From Solibacteraceae bacterium (GTDB lineage Bacteria > Acidobacteriota > Terriglobia > Bryobacterales > Bryobacteraceae): 64,000 nucleotides of DNA. Numbering within the stretch: the first letter of the stretch is position 1; each line of letters opens with the position of its first letter. A program made the position numbers and the translations under genes. Below the pieces are notes generated by a model. The model was not told the DNA's origin and ran no database searches. It was given only the letters and a program-made list of their open reading frames with translations. The stretch lies in NCBI GenBank assembly GCA_026984795.1, contig JALSRK010000077.1, forward strand, positions 39,480 through 103,479, written 5' to 3'. Positions 36,227-46,283 of the stretch are shown here, piece after piece.

Positions 36227-36276
36227 CCCTGCCGGGGCGACCCGATCGGCTATAGTGGCAAGTGCGAGGTGTCGTT

Positions 36277-37803
36277 ATGGAGTTCTTGTTTCACAGCCTT
36301 CTCGAACTGATCACACAGACCTCAACGAATCTCCCCCCCGACGTCAGAAAGGCCATGAAGGAGGCCGTCCGGAAAGAGCAGCCGGGCACCCAGTCACACC
36401 AGGCGCTGAACGTGATCGCCGCGAATATCGACATGGCGGTTGAGGACGAGGGGCCGATTTGCCAGGACACGGGAATGCCGACGTTCCTGATCCGCGCCCC
36501 CCTGGGGCTGAACCAGCTCGAGTTCAGCCAGGCGGTCCGCGACGCGGTCGCCGAGGCCACCAGGCGGGGGAAACTCCGGCCCAATTCGGTGGATCCCATC
36601 ACCGGCAAGAACAGCGGCAACAACCTTGGGCCGGGTACGCCCGTGATCCATTACGAGCAGTGGGATGGCGACAGTGTCGAGGTCCGGCTGATTCTCAAGG
36701 GCGGCGGCTGTGAGAACAAGAATATCCAGTACTCTCTGCCGTGCGAACTCGACCACCTTGGCCGGGCCGATCGCAACCTGGAAGGTGTTCGCAAGTGCAT
36801 CCTTCACGCCGTCTGGCAAGCTCAGGGGCAGGGCTGCGCTCCCGGAGCGCTCGGCGTTTGCATCGGCGCCGACCGGGCCCACGGCTATGCGCTGGCCAAG
36901 GAGCAGCTCTTCCGCACGCTGGACGACAAGAATCCGGATCCGGTGCTGGCGAAGCTCGAGGACGAGATCATGGAGGAGGCGAACCGGCTGGGTATCGGGG
37001 CGATGGGCTTCGGCGGCGGCGTTACGCTCATCGGCTGCAAGATCACCAAGGCCAACCGCTTGCCGGCGAGCTTCTTCGTCAGCGTCGCCTATGACTGCTG
37101 GGCCTTCCGGCGTCTGGGCGTGCTGCTGGACGCTCAGTCGGGCGCCATCAGGAAGTGGCTGTACCGCGATCCCGAGCGCCCGGTGGAACGGATGACGGAA
37201 GCCGAGGGCTTCCCGCTTACCGGCCGCGAGGTGATCCTCGAAGCGCCGCTGACCGAGGAAGCCGTGCGGGCTCTGAAGGTGGGTGACGTCGTGCTGGTCT
37301 CCGGGACTATGGTCACCGGCCGGGACGCCATCCATTCCTACCTGATGAAACACGATCCGCCGGTGGACCTGAACGGTGCGGTGCTGTACCATTGCGGCCC
37401 GGTGATGCTGAAGGAAAACGGCGAATGGAAAGTGAAGGCGGCCGGACCCACGACGAGCATACGGGAAGAGCCGTACGAACACGAAGTGATCCGCCGTTAC
37501 GGCGTGCGGGCCGTGATCGGCAAAGGCGGTATGGGCGCCAAGACCCTGGCGGCTCTGAAGCAACACGGCGCCGTATATCTGAACGCTATCGGCGGGGCGG
37601 CGCAGTATTACGCGCGCACCGTCAAGAAGGTGAAAGGCGTCCACTTGCTCGAGGAGTTCGGCATCCCCGAGGCGATGTGGGTCTACGAGGTGGAGCGCTT
37701 CCCGGCCATCGTCACCATGGACGCTCACGGAAACAGTTTGCACGCCGAGGTCGAGGAAGAATCCGCCGGCAAGTTGAAGGAAATCGAGGCCTCCGCCGGC
37801 TGA
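36277..37803 (+). CDS. class I fumarate hydratase (Fe-S, fused alpha/beta)
   Basis: 508 aa from ATG 36277; catalyses fumarate to malate in the TCA cycle. Both halves are fused. The alpha part has ICQDTGMPTF (Cys62), GGGCENKN and LGVCIGADR, the three cysteines that ligate the oxygen-sensitive [4Fe-4S] cluster. The beta part starts near 335 (PLTEEAVRALKVGDVVLVSGTMVTGRDAIHSYLM) and includes GPTTSIREEPYEHEVIRRYGVRAVIGKGGMG. TATAGT at 36251-36256 lies only five bases before an in-frame GTG at 36262, so the true start may be that leaderless GTG, adding five residues (MRGVV). Confidence 0.95.
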   Translation: MEFLFHSLLELITQTSTNLPPDVRKAMKEAVRKEQPGTQSHQALNVIAANIDMAVEDEGPICQDTGMPTFLIRAPLGLNQLEFSQAVRDAVAEATRRGKLRPNSVDPITGKNSGNNLGPGTPVIHYEQWDGDSVEVRLILKGGGCENKNIQYSLPCELDHLGRADRNLEGVRKCILHAVWQAQGQGCAPGALGVCIGADRAHGYALAKEQLFRTLDDKNPDPVLAKLEDEIMEEANRLGIGAMGFGGGVTLIGCKITKANRLPASFFVSVAYDCWAFRRLGVLLDAQSGAIRKWLYRDPERPVERMTEAEGFPLTGREVILEAPLTEEAVRALKVGDVVLVSGTMVTGRDAIHSYLMKHDPPVDLNGAVLYHCGPVMLKENGEWKVKAAGPTTSIREEPYEHEVIRRYGVRAVIGKGGMGAKTLAALKQHGAVYLNAIGGAAQYYARTVKKVKGVHLLEEFGIPEAMWVYEVERFPAIVTMDAHGNSLHAEVEEESAGKLKEIEASAG

Positions 37804-37850
37804 GGGTCTGGGCTACCCGCCGGCCCGCCATTCCGCGGCGGCGAGGGGAC

Positions 37851-38693
37851 TCACCGGCCGATTTCGTCGAGGATGCGGCTGGCCCGGGCCTGTAGGGTTT
37901 CCAGGGCACGGAAGTCCTCGTCGGCCAGCGAAAGGGCGTTTTCGATGCGGCCCAGGTCCACGCTGGGTTCTACTTCGCGCTGATCCGCGGTATCCAGCCG
38001 GAGCGCCAGGGCGCGGTATTCGTCGGAAACCTCGCGGTAGCGGCGGGCGATGTTCGCCAGGATATTCTCCCGGCGGCGCTGAACCTGTTCGAGGTTCGCC
38101 AGCAGCTTCCGCGTCCTCTCAATCTGCCGGCTGAGCTTCTGATTCTCCTCGCGGAGCGTGCGGTTGCGCGCCTCGAGCTTTACGAGCCGTTCCTGATTGC
38201 TCTTGAGTTCGGCGCGCATGGCGGCGATAACCCGGCTGGAGCGTTCCAACTGTTCACGAAGGTTCGCCTCGGCTTCCGCCAGCGTCCGGTTCCGGTTTTC
38301 CAGACGCCCTACCGCCTCTTGCAGGTCCTCCACCTTGCCCTGGAGCTCGGCGATCGTCAGCCGGGCCTGTTCGAGTTGCCGCTGGCTATCAGCGAGCAAA
38401 CGCACATCGCGGAGGCGCCGAGCCTTCTCGGCCTGCAAACCGGCCCGGATGGAGTCCAATTCCCCGGACGGAGCTTGGCCGGGGGCCTTTTCGCCGGCCA
38501 GCAGGCGGTTCAGTTCGGCGGTGAGTTCTTCGACCTGGGCGGCGAGTTGTTCCCCTTCTTTCTCCAGTCGGCCGAGGCTCTCACTTTGCTCGGCGACCCG
38601 CTGCAAATGGGGGGCTATCCAAGCGAGGGTAAAGAGGCCGATCCCGCAGGCGACCAGTGCCAGCCAGATCAACGATGCGCGGCTGCCGGTCAT
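37851..38693 (-). CDS. membrane-anchored long coiled-coil protein
   Basis: 280 aa. One TM helix at about 8-27 (IWLALVACGIGLFTLAWIAP), then an almost unbroken coiled coil from 35 to about 270 (EKEGEQLAAQVEELTAELNRL ... ENRNRTLREENQKLSRQIERTRKLLANLEQ). A Gly/Pro hinge at about 66-76 divides it. Likely an envelope spacer or a cell-division/chemotaxis-type scaffold; no enzymatic domain. TATGAT (minus strand 38705-38700, in TGGTATGAT) is six bases before the ATG, so probably leaderless. The upstream VWA gene lies 67 bases away on the same strand. Confidence 0.8.
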   Translation of the reverse strand: MTGSRASLIWLALVACGIGLFTLAWIAPHLQRVAEQSESLGRLEKEGEQLAAQVEELTAELNRLLAGEKAPGQAPSGELDSIRAGLQAEKARRLRDVRLLADSQRQLEQARLTIAELQGKVEDLQEAVGRLENRNRTLAEAEANLREQLERSSRVIAAMRAELKSNQERLVKLEARNRTLREENQKLSRQIERTRKLLANLEQVQRRRENILANIARRYREVSDEYRALALRLDTADQREVEPSVDLGRIENALSLADEDFRALETLQARASRILDEIGR

Positions 38694-38760
38694 GGCACGA
38701 TCATACCACCCGATTCGTCGAGGTTTGCGGGGTTTCCGCGGCCAGGTACGTTCTTCGTCA

Positions 38761-39678
38761 TTACTTCTTCTTCAGATAGACCCGGTGACGGTAGCGCAGC
38801 GGCCCGGCGTCGGATTCCAGGGTGACCTCAGCGCTGCCGCCGCCCCGGGAAGCGACCAGCAAATCCAAGCTGTAATGAGCCGTGATGGTCCGGAGCGTCT
38901 CTTCGATCGCCGAGGCGATTTCCGAGTTCGTCCGGCAAAACCTGGCCATCCCGCCGGTGATCGCGGCCAGTTCGAGCAGCCCGCTCTGGTAAGCCTCGTT
39001 GAGCCGGTCCGAACGGTACTCCAGGTGCACGATGAAGATGGGCGCGCTGCGGCTGGAGAGCTTTGCCTGGAGTTTCGACATGCGGTCTTTGATCAGCCCT
39101 TCAGGGAACCGGCGGCTCAGGTCGCCCCGGTCGCTCCAGTTGATCACCGGGTTGGTGAAATCCTCGCGATAGTCGCGCACGTCGGAATCGGTGACGTAAC
39201 AAACGGCGAGCCGCACCGGCGCTTTCTTCAGGATGGAATCGGCGAGCTCGGAGGCGGTTTCGATCGTCTCCAGCAGACCGGGCGTCCCACTGACCGACAG
39301 GTTCCGGATCGCCTGGATCACCGCGTCCCGGTCGTTGGTCGGATCCACCAGCACTCGCAGGCCTTCCTGGGCGCGCATCACTCCCACGTAAACGTTCCGG
39401 GGCAGCTCGGCGATGGTCGCCGCCAGGGCGTCCCGGGCCAGGTCGATCTCGCTCAAGTCGTTGGTCAGGTCGAGGATCAGCAACAGCAGCAGGTCGTCGG
39501 ACGGGCCTTTCAAACGCAGGATCCGGGCCGGCTTCCCGTTCACCTTGGCCACAATGGAGCCGGCTTCCAGGGAAGCCCCGTTCTCCGGCCACACCGGCAC
39601 GCGGATCTGGTTTTGGCGCGCCCTCGGCTCCGCGAACAAGCACCAGGCGCAAAGCAGGACTATGGCAATACGCCGCAC
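38761..39678 (-). CDS. exported VWA-like protein with altered MIDAS
   Basis: 305 aa, GTG start one base after the TonB receptor stop. Signal peptide 1-17 (VLLCAWCLFAEP). A beta strand LLLLLILDLTNDLSEIDLARDAL sits where VWA domains have the DxSxS metal site, but reads DLTND, so metal binding is doubtful. VYVGVMRAQEGLRVLVDPTNDRDAVIQAI and RLAVCYVTDSDVRDY follow the VWA fold; ELAAITGGMARFCRTNSEIASAIEETLRTITAHYSLDL is the conserved end seen in VWA-related proteins of Acidobacteriota. Likely periplasmic. Adjacent to the receptor gene, so a partner role there is possible. Confidence 0.82.
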   Translation of the reverse strand: MRRIAIVLLCAWCLFAEPRARQNQIRVPVWPENGASLEAGSIVAKVNGKPARILRLKGPSDDLLLLLILDLTNDLSEIDLARDALAATIAELPRNVYVGVMRAQEGLRVLVDPTNDRDAVIQAIRNLSVSGTPGLLETIETASELADSILKKAPVRLAVCYVTDSDVRDYREDFTNPVINWSDRGDLSRRFPEGLIKDRMSKLQAKLSSRSAPIFIVHLEYRSDRLNEAYQSGLLELAAITGGMARFCRTNSEIASAIEETLRTITAHYSLDLLVASRGGGSAEVTLESDAGPLRYRHRVYLKKK

Positions 39679-39679
39679 G

Positions 39680-42448
39680 TCAGAACGTCAGCCTCAGGCC
39701 CAACTGGATGACGCGGCCGCCCCGGGAGCCGATGATCCGCCCCGCATTCACATTGGGCGACTCCCTGGTGCCGATCTCGGCATCCGGCCGGTTCCAGTTC
39801 GCGTGGTTGATGAAGTTGAAAGCCGTGGCGATGAACTCAATGGCCCGGTCGGCCGCCAGCGAAACCCGTTTGGTAATGGACAGGTCGTGATTCTGCTGGC
39901 TCGGATTGCGCAGGAACGGATGGGTGCGCGACACGTTGCCGATGGTGAAGTCCGGCGGATTCACGAACGCTTCCGGATTGAACCATTGCTCGGGTCCGGG
40001 ATGGGGTACGCGGGGATCGACGCCGGGCACCGCGTTCACATAGAGGGTGTCCACGACGCCGCCGGTGTTGTTGAACTGGGCCCGGAGGCGGATGGGATCT
40101 CCGCTCGAGTACCAGGTCATCCCGCTGATCGCCCATCCTTCGACGAGGTAGCGTTTCCAATCGGCGGCTGTCAAAAAGCGTTTGTTCGGCCCGAACGGCA
40201 GCTCGTACATGTAGCTCAGAGAAATGCGGTGCGGGTCGTTGTACGGGTTGAGCGCCCACTCTTTCTCCCGGTGGTAGTAATCCTGCAGGCCGTCGCCGGC
40301 GTAGTCGTCCATCTGTTTGGAGAACTCGTAGACCATGCGGAGTGAGAGTCCTTGGGAGGTGCGCTTCTCGACCCGGACGAAGCCTTCGCCCCGCTCGTAG
40401 GTACCTGCAGGGTAGAGGCTGTAGACGTCGAAGCGCTTGTACTGCGGGTAAGGCCGCCGGGACTTGTTGAACTCTTCGTCGTTGAGCATGTCCCGGAACG
40501 CGAGATCGTCCAAGGGGATCGCGTTGGGGTTGACCCCGCCGTTGTCGGCGAGCATGTTGCGGCCCCAGGTGTAATTGGCTCCCACGGTGACCACGAACGC
40601 TCCCGGAAGTTGCCGTTCAAACGAGAGGCTGGCCGAATCATAGACGGGCAGGCGCCCTGAGCGGTCGATCAGATCGGCGACGGTGTCGTTGGCGGCTTCG
40701 GGGCGGAGGTCCGGAATCGGGTGCTCGAGCGGCGGAAAGCCCTCCCGGAGCACGACGGCCGGCTCCAATTGCGGATTGGGCGACAGCACGGTCGGGGTGC
40801 CGTTGAAACCCTGGGTACCCCATTGGCCCGAGTAGAGGGGGATGGAACGGTAGTTGCGCCGCACCCGGACGCGGATGACGCTCTTGCTGTCCTCGAATGG
40901 GTTCCACGCCAGGGCGAACCAGGGTTCGGGCCGGAACTGGAACGGCTGGAAGGAACGCGGCTCGCCGCTACGGCCCGCGAAGACGAGCGCTCCGGGCCGC
41001 AGGTTCGCCGGGTTGATCGCGGTGAAATCAACGGTGGACTGCCGGTCGTACTTCTCCACCCGGCCGGTGCTGATGTCGAACGTGAGGCCGAGATCGACGG
41101 TCAACCCGGGGCGGACTTCCCATTCGTCCCGCACGCTCAACTGGGCGCGTTGCCGGCTGAAGTAAGAGGGGTGTTCGACGATGCTCGCCTCGGCGAACGA
41201 GGAGAGGCCGAGCAGGAAACTGGCGAAGCCGTGGCCCGTGTTGACGATGCCCGGCAGGCTCGTCAGTCCGCTCGAGAAGTTGTACCGGCCCGACGGGTAT
41301 TGCGGCCAGTAGGAGTTGGTCCGCTCCACCCGCCATTCCCCGCCCATGCGCAGGCTGTGGCTGCTGATCTTGGTAGAGAAGCCGTCCGAGAGTTCGATGT
41401 TCGTCCGGGCGGTGCGCGAAGCCGGAAAGGGCCGGCCCATCGAGAGATACGGGGAGAAGCGGTAGACAGGGAAGGGCTTGCCGTCGTCGGCCACTTCCAC
41501 AACGTTTTTCGACTTGCTCGTCCAGGCCGAGAAGCGGAAGGTGTTCACCTTCGTCGGCGACCACGTGAACGTGTGGGTGATCCCGATGCTCCGGCTGCGG
41601 AACTGGCGGTCCGGACGCCCGGGATTCGCGGCGCTCGGGAAGAAACGCGCCGGCCCGGCGAAGCCGTTCGAGAATGCCAGTCCCAATGACAGGCGGTGCC
41701 GGTCACGGACCGAGTGGTCGAGCTTCAGCCGCATGCCGTCGGCCTTGTTCCGTTCCGGGGCGTAGACCGAATAGTTGTTCCGGTTGAACGGGCCGATGGC
41801 GACATTCGGTTCGGGATAATACTTCATCGCCGCGCGCGCCACTGGATCCAACCGACTTGGCGGGATCACGTTGCCCGGGAACGTTTCGCGCAAATATTGC
41901 AGATTGTCCTTCGAAACCGGCCGAGTCGGATCGAAATCCGGGTTCGGCCGGGTGCTGCCGGGGTCATAGATGGGCAGGAGTTTCCCCGCGTTGTCCACCG
42001 TCTGTGAGAAGTCGCCGTAACGCTCCGGCAGGATGGGAATCGTCCGCAGGAACCAGCGGCCGATGGTCTCCCTCATCCCCTCGTAGGAGACCGAGAGGAA
42101 GGTGGCCGGCCCCCCGTCGTACAGTTTGGGGATGATCAAAGGTCCGGCGACGTTGAAACCGAACTGGTTGCGGCGAAGGATGCCCTGCTGCCCGCCGGTC
42201 TGGATCACTTCGTGCGGTACGGCGTCGAACGCATCATTGCGGAGGTTCCAGAAAAGCCGGCCGTGCCAGTTCCGCCACCCGGAGCGCTGTCGCCGGACCC
42301 GGTGCGGACCCTCAGCCCGCAGCCCCAGGTTCCGGGTCAGCACCTTGAACTCCTGGATGGCGCGCTGGATCTCTGAGGGCGTTTGCTGTTGCGCCGAGAA
42401 CACCGGGCTGGCGAGCAGCCCAAGCGCCAACAGGGTCACGCTCCTCAT
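39680..42448 (-). CDS. Oar-type TonB-dependent receptor lacking nearly all of its plug
   Basis: 922 aa from ATG 42448, signal peptide 1-19 ([12 protein letters not shown]). Acidobacterial receptors of this type normally have a carboxypeptidase-regulatory domain and a plug before the barrel. Here, right after the signal peptide, the chain jumps to [10 protein letters not shown], a plug motif usually found about 200 residues in, then an aberrant basic stretch ([18 protein letters not shown]), then the normal [13 protein letters not shown]. The barrel (about 80-922) is intact to the terminal aromatic LGLRLTF. Either a deletion derivative or a decaying gene. TACACT is 7 bases before the ATG. Outer membrane. 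The frame's upstream extension is antisense to lpxD. Confidence 0.85.
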   Translation of the reverse strand: MRSVTLLALGLLASPVFSAQQQTPSEIQRAIQEFKVLTRNLGLRAEGPHRVRRQRSGWRNWHGRLFWNLRNDAFDAVPHEVIQTGGQQGILRRNQFGFNVAGPLIIPKLYDGGPATFLSVSYEGMRETIGRWFLRTIPILPERYGDFSQTVDNAGKLLPIYDPGSTRPNPDFDPTRPVSKDNLQYLRETFPGNVIPPSRLDPVARAAMKYYPEPNVAIGPFNRNNYSVYAPERNKADGMRLKLDHSVRDRHRLSLGLAFSNGFAGPARFFPSAANPGRPDRQFRSRSIGITHTFTWSPTKVNTFRFSAWTSKSKNVVEVADDGKPFPVYRFSPYLSMGRPFPASRTARTNIELSDGFSTKISSHSLRMGGEWRVERTNSYWPQYPSGRYNFSSGLTSLPGIVNTGHGFASFLLGLSSFAEASIVEHPSYFSRQRAQLSVRDEWEVRPGLTVDLGLTFDISTGRVEKYDRQSTVDFTAINPANLRPGALVFAGRSGEPRSFQPFQFRPEPWFALAWNPFEDSKSVIRVRVRRNYRSIPLYSGQWGTQGFNGTPTVLSPNPQLEPAVVLREGFPPLEHPIPDLRPEAANDTVADLIDRSGRLPVYDSASLSFERQLPGAFVVTVGANYTWGRNMLADNGGVNPNAIPLDDLAFRDMLNDEEFNKSRRPYPQYKRFDVYSLYPAGTYERGEGFVRVEKRTSQGLSLRMVYEFSKQMDDYAGDGLQDYYHREKEWALNPYNDPHRISLSYMYELPFGPNKRFLTAADWKRYLVEGWAISGMTWYSSGDPIRLRAQFNNTGGVVDTLYVNAVPGVDPRVPHPGPEQWFNPEAFVNPPDFTIGNVSRTHPFLRNPSQQNHDLSITKRVSLAADRAIEFIATAFNFINHANWNRPDAEIGTRESPNVNAGRIIGSRGGRVIQLGLRLTF

Positions 42449-42481
42449 ATCAATCAGTGTACCCTGTTGCTTAGCGGGACC

Positions 42482-43528
42482 ATGAAGCTGAAGACGATCG
42501 CCGAACGGCTGGGCTGCCGGCTCCTGGGGGATGGCGAAATCGAGATCACCGGAGTGGCCGGCATCGAGCACGCCGGGCCGACGGAGTTGACGTTCCTTTC
42601 TAACCCAAAATATGCCGCCAAGGTGAAACAGACCCGGGCCGCCGCCATTCTGGTGGATGGGCCCCTGGAGGGGGTGGAGATCGCTTGCCTGATCTCCGAG
42701 AATCCCTACCTCGATTTCGCCCGGGCGCTCGAACTGTTTTATCAGCCCCCGCGCCCTGCGCCCGGGATCCACCCTACGGCCGTGATTTCCCCGTCCGCAC
42801 AGCTCGGCGAGAACGCTTCCGTAGGCGCTTGTTGCGTCATCGGCGACGGTGTTCGCATCGGCCGCAACGCCATTCTCCATCCCCACGTGGTGATCTACCA
42901 GGGAGCCGAGATCGGCGACGATTTCTGCGCCCACTCCCACGCCGTGGTCCGCGAGTTTAGCCGCATCGGCAACCGCGTGATCCTGCAAAACGGAGTGGTG
43001 ATCGGCGGCGACGGCTTCGGCTTCGCCAAACGCAAGGACGGAACCCATTACAAGATCGTCCAGAGCGGCATCGCCGTCATCGAGGACGACGTCGAGATCC
43101 AGGCCCTCAGCGCCGTGGATCGCGCCACCGTCGGGGAAACCCGGGTGAAACGGGGCGCCAAACTGGACAACCTGGTTCAAGTGGGGCACGCCAGCGTCGT
43201 GGGCGAAGACAACATCATCTGCGCCCAAGTGGGTCTGGCCGGCAGCTCGATCCTCGAGAAGGACGTGCTGCTGGCCGGCCAGGTGGGCATCGCGGGGCAC
43301 CTCACCATCGGCGAGGGCGTGATCGCCACCGCCCAGTCCGGCGTGCCGAACAGCGTGGAGAAGGGCAAGATGATCTCCGGTTATCCGGCCATCGAATCCG
43401 CGCAATGGCGCCGCGCCGTGGCTGTCTTCCCGCGGCTGCCGGAGCTGTTGAAGCGCTTGCGGCAACTCGAGCGCCGTCTCGAGGAGCTGGAAAACCCCCC
43501 GAAGGAGAAGACCGAAGCCGATGGCTGA
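42482..43528 (+). CDS. lpxD: UDP-3-O-acylglucosamine N-acyltransferase
   Basis: 348 aa. Third step of lipid A synthesis: adds a 3-hydroxyacyl chain from ACP to UDP-3-O-acyl-glucosamine. N-terminal uridine-binding domain ([23 protein letters not shown]), then a left-handed beta-helix of hexapeptide repeats ([20 protein letters not shown]...). The motif [18 protein letters not shown] and the catalytic His in [15 protein letters not shown] are present. A C-terminal helix ends the protein. ATG 42482 chosen, since the conserved N-terminus starts there. Overlaps the next gene by 8 bases; head of a six-gene plus-strand cluster. No other lpx gene is in the window. Confidence 0.95.
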   Translation: MKLKTIAERLGCRLLGDGEIEITGVAGIEHAGPTELTFLSNPKYAAKVKQTRAAAILVDGPLEGVEIACLISENPYLDFARALELFYQPPRPAPGIHPTAVISPSAQLGENASVGACCVIGDGVRIGRNAILHPHVVIYQGAEIGDDFCAHSHAVVREFSRIGNRVILQNGVVIGGDGFGFAKRKDGTHYKIVQSGIAVIEDDVEIQALSAVDRATVGETRVKRGAKLDNLVQVGHASVVGEDNIICAQVGLAGSSILEKDVLLAGQVGIAGHLTIGEGVIATAQSGVPNSVEKGKMISGYPAIESAQWRRAVAVFPRLPELLKRLRQLERRLEELENPPKEKTEADG

Positions 43529-44315
43529 AATGAAACGTCCCCAGTGCGCTCCGCTGGCCTACAAGAATCCGGAATTCCTGGAGAGCCGCGACGGGCGGGC
43601 GGTGCGGATTCTGTCGGAGTTTTTGTATCCCCTTTCGCAGTTCCGGAAGGAGCGAATCTACGACACGGTGGTGTTCTTCGGTTCGGCCCGGATCAGCCAA
43701 GAAGGTCCTCTGAGCCGGTATTATCACGAGGCGCGGGAACTTGCCCGGCGTCTCTCAGAGTGGTCCGAAAGTTTGAAGAACTCCAACCGCCGCTTCGTCA
43801 TTTGTACGGGTGGGGGACCGGGCATCATGGAGGCGGCCAATCGGGGAGCCCACGATGCCGGCGTCCGGACCATCGGCCTCAACATCGGCCTGCCGATGGA
43901 GCAGTATCCCAACCCATACATCACGCCGGAACTGTGCATGGAGTTCCGCTACTTCTTCATGCGGAAGTTCTGGTTCGCCTATCCAGCCAAGGCCCTGGTG
44001 GTCTTCCCAGGCGGCTTCGGCACCCTCGATGAACTATTCGAACTGCTGACACTGGTGCAGACCAACAAGCTGGGCAAGAAGATCGTCATCGTGCTGTACG
44101 GCAGCGAGTACTGGCGCGAAGTCGTCAACTTCGATGCTCTGGTCAAGTTCGGAACCATCAGCCGCGAGGATCTGGACCTGTTCGAGTGGGCCGACGAGCC
44201 CGAGTCCGCCTTCCGGATCCTCCGCGACGGCCTGACCCGTTACTACCTCGAAGTCAAGGGAGCGCCCGGCGGACCGGAGGAAGAACTGCCGGCGATCTCG
44301 ACGGCCAACCGCTGA
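43521..44315 (+). CDS. LOG-family (TIGR00730-like) Rossmann protein
   Basis: 264 aa. Signature motifs of the lysine decarboxylase-like/LOG family: [20 protein letters not shown] (about 94-113) and [21 protein letters not shown] (about 160-180). FFGSARI near residue 52 begins the Rossmann fold. LOG proteins cleave nucleoside monophosphates to the base and ribose-5-phosphate; this longer branch (about 260 aa) is frequent in Gram-negative bacteria and less well characterised. Overlaps lpxD by 8 bases and is followed by the phosphatase gene after one base, so the three are co-translated. Confidence 0.92.
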   Translation: MAEMKRPQCAPLAYKNPEFLESRDGRAVRILSEFLYPLSQFRKERIYDTVVFFGSARISQEGPLSRYYHEARELARRLSEWSESLKNSNRRFVICTGGGPGIMEAANRGAHDAGVRTIGLNIGLPMEQYPNPYITPELCMEFRYFFMRKFWFAYPAKALVVFPGGFGTLDELFELLTLVQTNKLGKKIVIVLYGSEYWREVVNFDALVKFGTISREDLDLFEWADEPESAFRILRDGLTRYYLEVKGAPGGPEEELPAISTANR

Positions 44316-44316
44316 A

Positions 44317-46278
44317 ATGGACTGGAAGCCGCGTGTCCGCCGCCTGTGGCGCCGTTTAGGCTGGCCCGAAAAGTCGGTATTGCTGCTGGGGGCGCTCTAT
44401 TGGGCCGCGGAGCGTACCCCGACCTCCACCGGATCCCGTCTGCTCCTGCTCGCCGGTCTCATCGCCGCCGCCGGCGCGGCGAGTCTCAAGTGGCTGCGGC
44501 GCTTCCTCCGGCGAGGGATTTGGAGTTTGCGCAGCCGGCTGCTGGTGGCGTACTTGTTCATCGCCGTCGTCCCGGTGCTCCTCATGGCGGCCTTCGCGAT
44601 GGCTTCAGCGTGGGTTCTGGCCGGTCAGATCTCTGTTCACCTGGTGAGCATGGAATTCAACCGCCGGCTCACTGTGATGCAGCGGGCGGCGGAATCGCTC
44701 GCCGGGATCCCCTCGGGCTGGTACAGGGAGGCTTGGCAGCGTGTCCTGCCCCTGCTGGCCAGGGATGTTCCCCGCCCCATGGTGCTCGTGACCCGGAACG
44801 GAACGCCGGTGTTCCCCGAAACGCCGCCCTTCCCACCGCCGCCGGAGGGCTGGCGGCCGCAGGGCGGTATCGCGATTCGGGACGGCATCCTGTATCTTTG
44901 CACCCGGGCGTCGAAGGGCCCCATCGCCGTTACGCTGGCGGCGCCCATCACGCGTTCGTTCCTGCTGTCGCTCGCCCCGGGCCTCGGTGAGGTGGCGATC
45001 CTCGAGTTCGCCTCCCGGCGGCGGGCGCCCGGCGGCCGGACCACCCACATGCAGTTGCACATCCCGCTTCCCGGCGAGCGGCCGCCTCCTTCCTCGGCCG
45101 TGCCGCCGCCGAAGAACCGCTTCGACTTCGAGTTCAAGCAGGGCACGAGCGTACCGGTGACCCGCTGGGGCGCTCCGTCGCCCGATGGCGAGGGGCTCCT
45201 GAGCGTCCACTCCCGCTTCTCAGCCGTCCTCGACGTCCTCTCACGGGAGAAGACGAACACCGGCGTCCTCATCCTGCTCTACGTGATCGCCACCGTATTC
45301 CTGATTGTGGAGGTGGTCTCTCTCCTCATCGGCGTCTCGCTCACCCGTGCGATCACCGGCGCCTTCCAGAGCCTTTACCAGGGCACCCAGCGCGTCAGCG
45401 CCGGTGATTTCTCCCACCGGGTCCAGGTGAGGGGCGGCGACCAGCTCGCCGAGGTGGCGGCGTCGTTCAACAAGATGACCGAGGAGATCGAGCGGCTGTT
45501 GGGAGTGGCCAAGGAAAAGGAGCGCATGCAGGCCGAGCTGGAAATCGCCCGGGAGGTGCAGCGGCAGTTGTATCCGAAATCCGCTCCGCGGCTCGCCCGT
45601 CTGGAACTGTGCGCCGTTTGCAAGCCGGCCCGGATGGTCTCGGGAGATTACTACGACTATCAGCAGGTCGCCGACGGTCGCATCCTCGTGGCCATGGGCG
45701 ACGTGGCCGGCAAAGGCATCTCGGCCGCCCTCCTGATGGCGACGCTGCAATCGTCACTGAGGGCCCAGGTGCGCAGCACGGTCGATCGGGCAGGGCCGCG
45801 AGGCCGCACGGGTATCTCTACTTCGGAGCTCGTGGCGCGCCTGAATGAACAGCTCTATGCCGACACATCTCCGGAGAAGTACGCGACATTCTTCTTTTCC
45901 CTCTACGACGATGCCGGAGGGACCCTGACTTACACCAACGCGGGCCATCTCCCCCCCTTGCTGTTCCGCCGCGGCGCGGTGATCGAACTCGACGTCAACG
46001 GTATGGTTGTGGGGGCCTTCCCGTTCGCCCAATATGGAGAGAGCCGCCTGGAGCTGGAACCCGGCGACTTGCTGCTCGCTTACACCGACGGCGTCACCGA
46101 GCCGGAGAACGAGTATGGTGAGATGTTCGGCGACCGCCGGCTCCGGGAGGTCGTGTTGCGCCACCTCGAAGAGGATCTGGACGGCATCGTGGGCCGGGTG
46201 ATGCGAGCCGTGGAAGAGTGGACGGGCTCGCCCGAATTGCAGGACGATATGACGATACTCGCGGCCAGGAGGTCGTAG
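44317..46278 (+). CDS. membrane HAMP-SpoIIE serine phosphatase (RsbU-like)
   Basis: 653 aa. Three N-terminal hydrophobic helices (up to about 105), an extracytoplasmic domain (about 105-310, Pro-rich loop near 170-185), another TM helix (GVLILLYVIATVFLIVEVVSLLIGVSL, about 315-345), a HAMP domain (RAITGAFQSLYQGTQRVSAGDFSHRV...), a signalling helix (KEKERMQAELEIAREVQRQLYP), and a PP2C-type SpoIIE domain from about 430. Metal-binding Asp are in VSGDYYDY and MGDVAGKGISAALLMA; YTNAGHLPPLLF and AYTDGVTEPENEYGEMFG complete it. Such phosphatases dephosphorylate anti-sigma-factor antagonists. No partner kinase or STAS gene is adjacent. Confidence 0.94.
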   Translation: MDWKPRVRRLWRRLGWPEKSVLLLGALYWAAERTPTSTGSRLLLLAGLIAAAGAASLKWLRRFLRRGIWSLRSRLLVAYLFIAVVPVLLMAAFAMASAWVLAGQISVHLVSMEFNRRLTVMQRAAESLAGIPSGWYREAWQRVLPLLARDVPRPMVLVTRNGTPVFPETPPFPPPPEGWRPQGGIAIRDGILYLCTRASKGPIAVTLAAPITRSFLLSLAPGLGEVAILEFASRRRAPGGRTTHMQLHIPLPGERPPPSSAVPPPKNRFDFEFKQGTSVPVTRWGAPSPDGEGLLSVHSRFSAVLDVLSREKTNTGVLILLYVIATVFLIVEVVSLLIGVSLTRAITGAFQSLYQGTQRVSAGDFSHRVQVRGGDQLAEVAASFNKMTEEIERLLGVAKEKERMQAELEIAREVQRQLYPKSAPRLARLELCAVCKPARMVSGDYYDYQQVADGRILVAMGDVAGKGISAALLMATLQSSLRAQVRSTVDRAGPRGRTGISTSELVARLNEQLYADTSPEKYATFFFSLYDDAGGTLTYTNAGHLPPLLFRRGAVIELDVNGMVVGAFPFAQYGESRLELEPGDLLLAYTDGVTEPENEYGEMFGDRRLREVVLRHLEEDLDGIVGRVMRAVEEWTGSPELQDDMTILAARRS

Positions 46279-46283
46279 CGCCC

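Noticed and set aside
42449..43465. 339-residue upstream extension of the TonB receptor
   Set aside because: It is antisense to lpxD; a signal peptide begins exactly at 42448.
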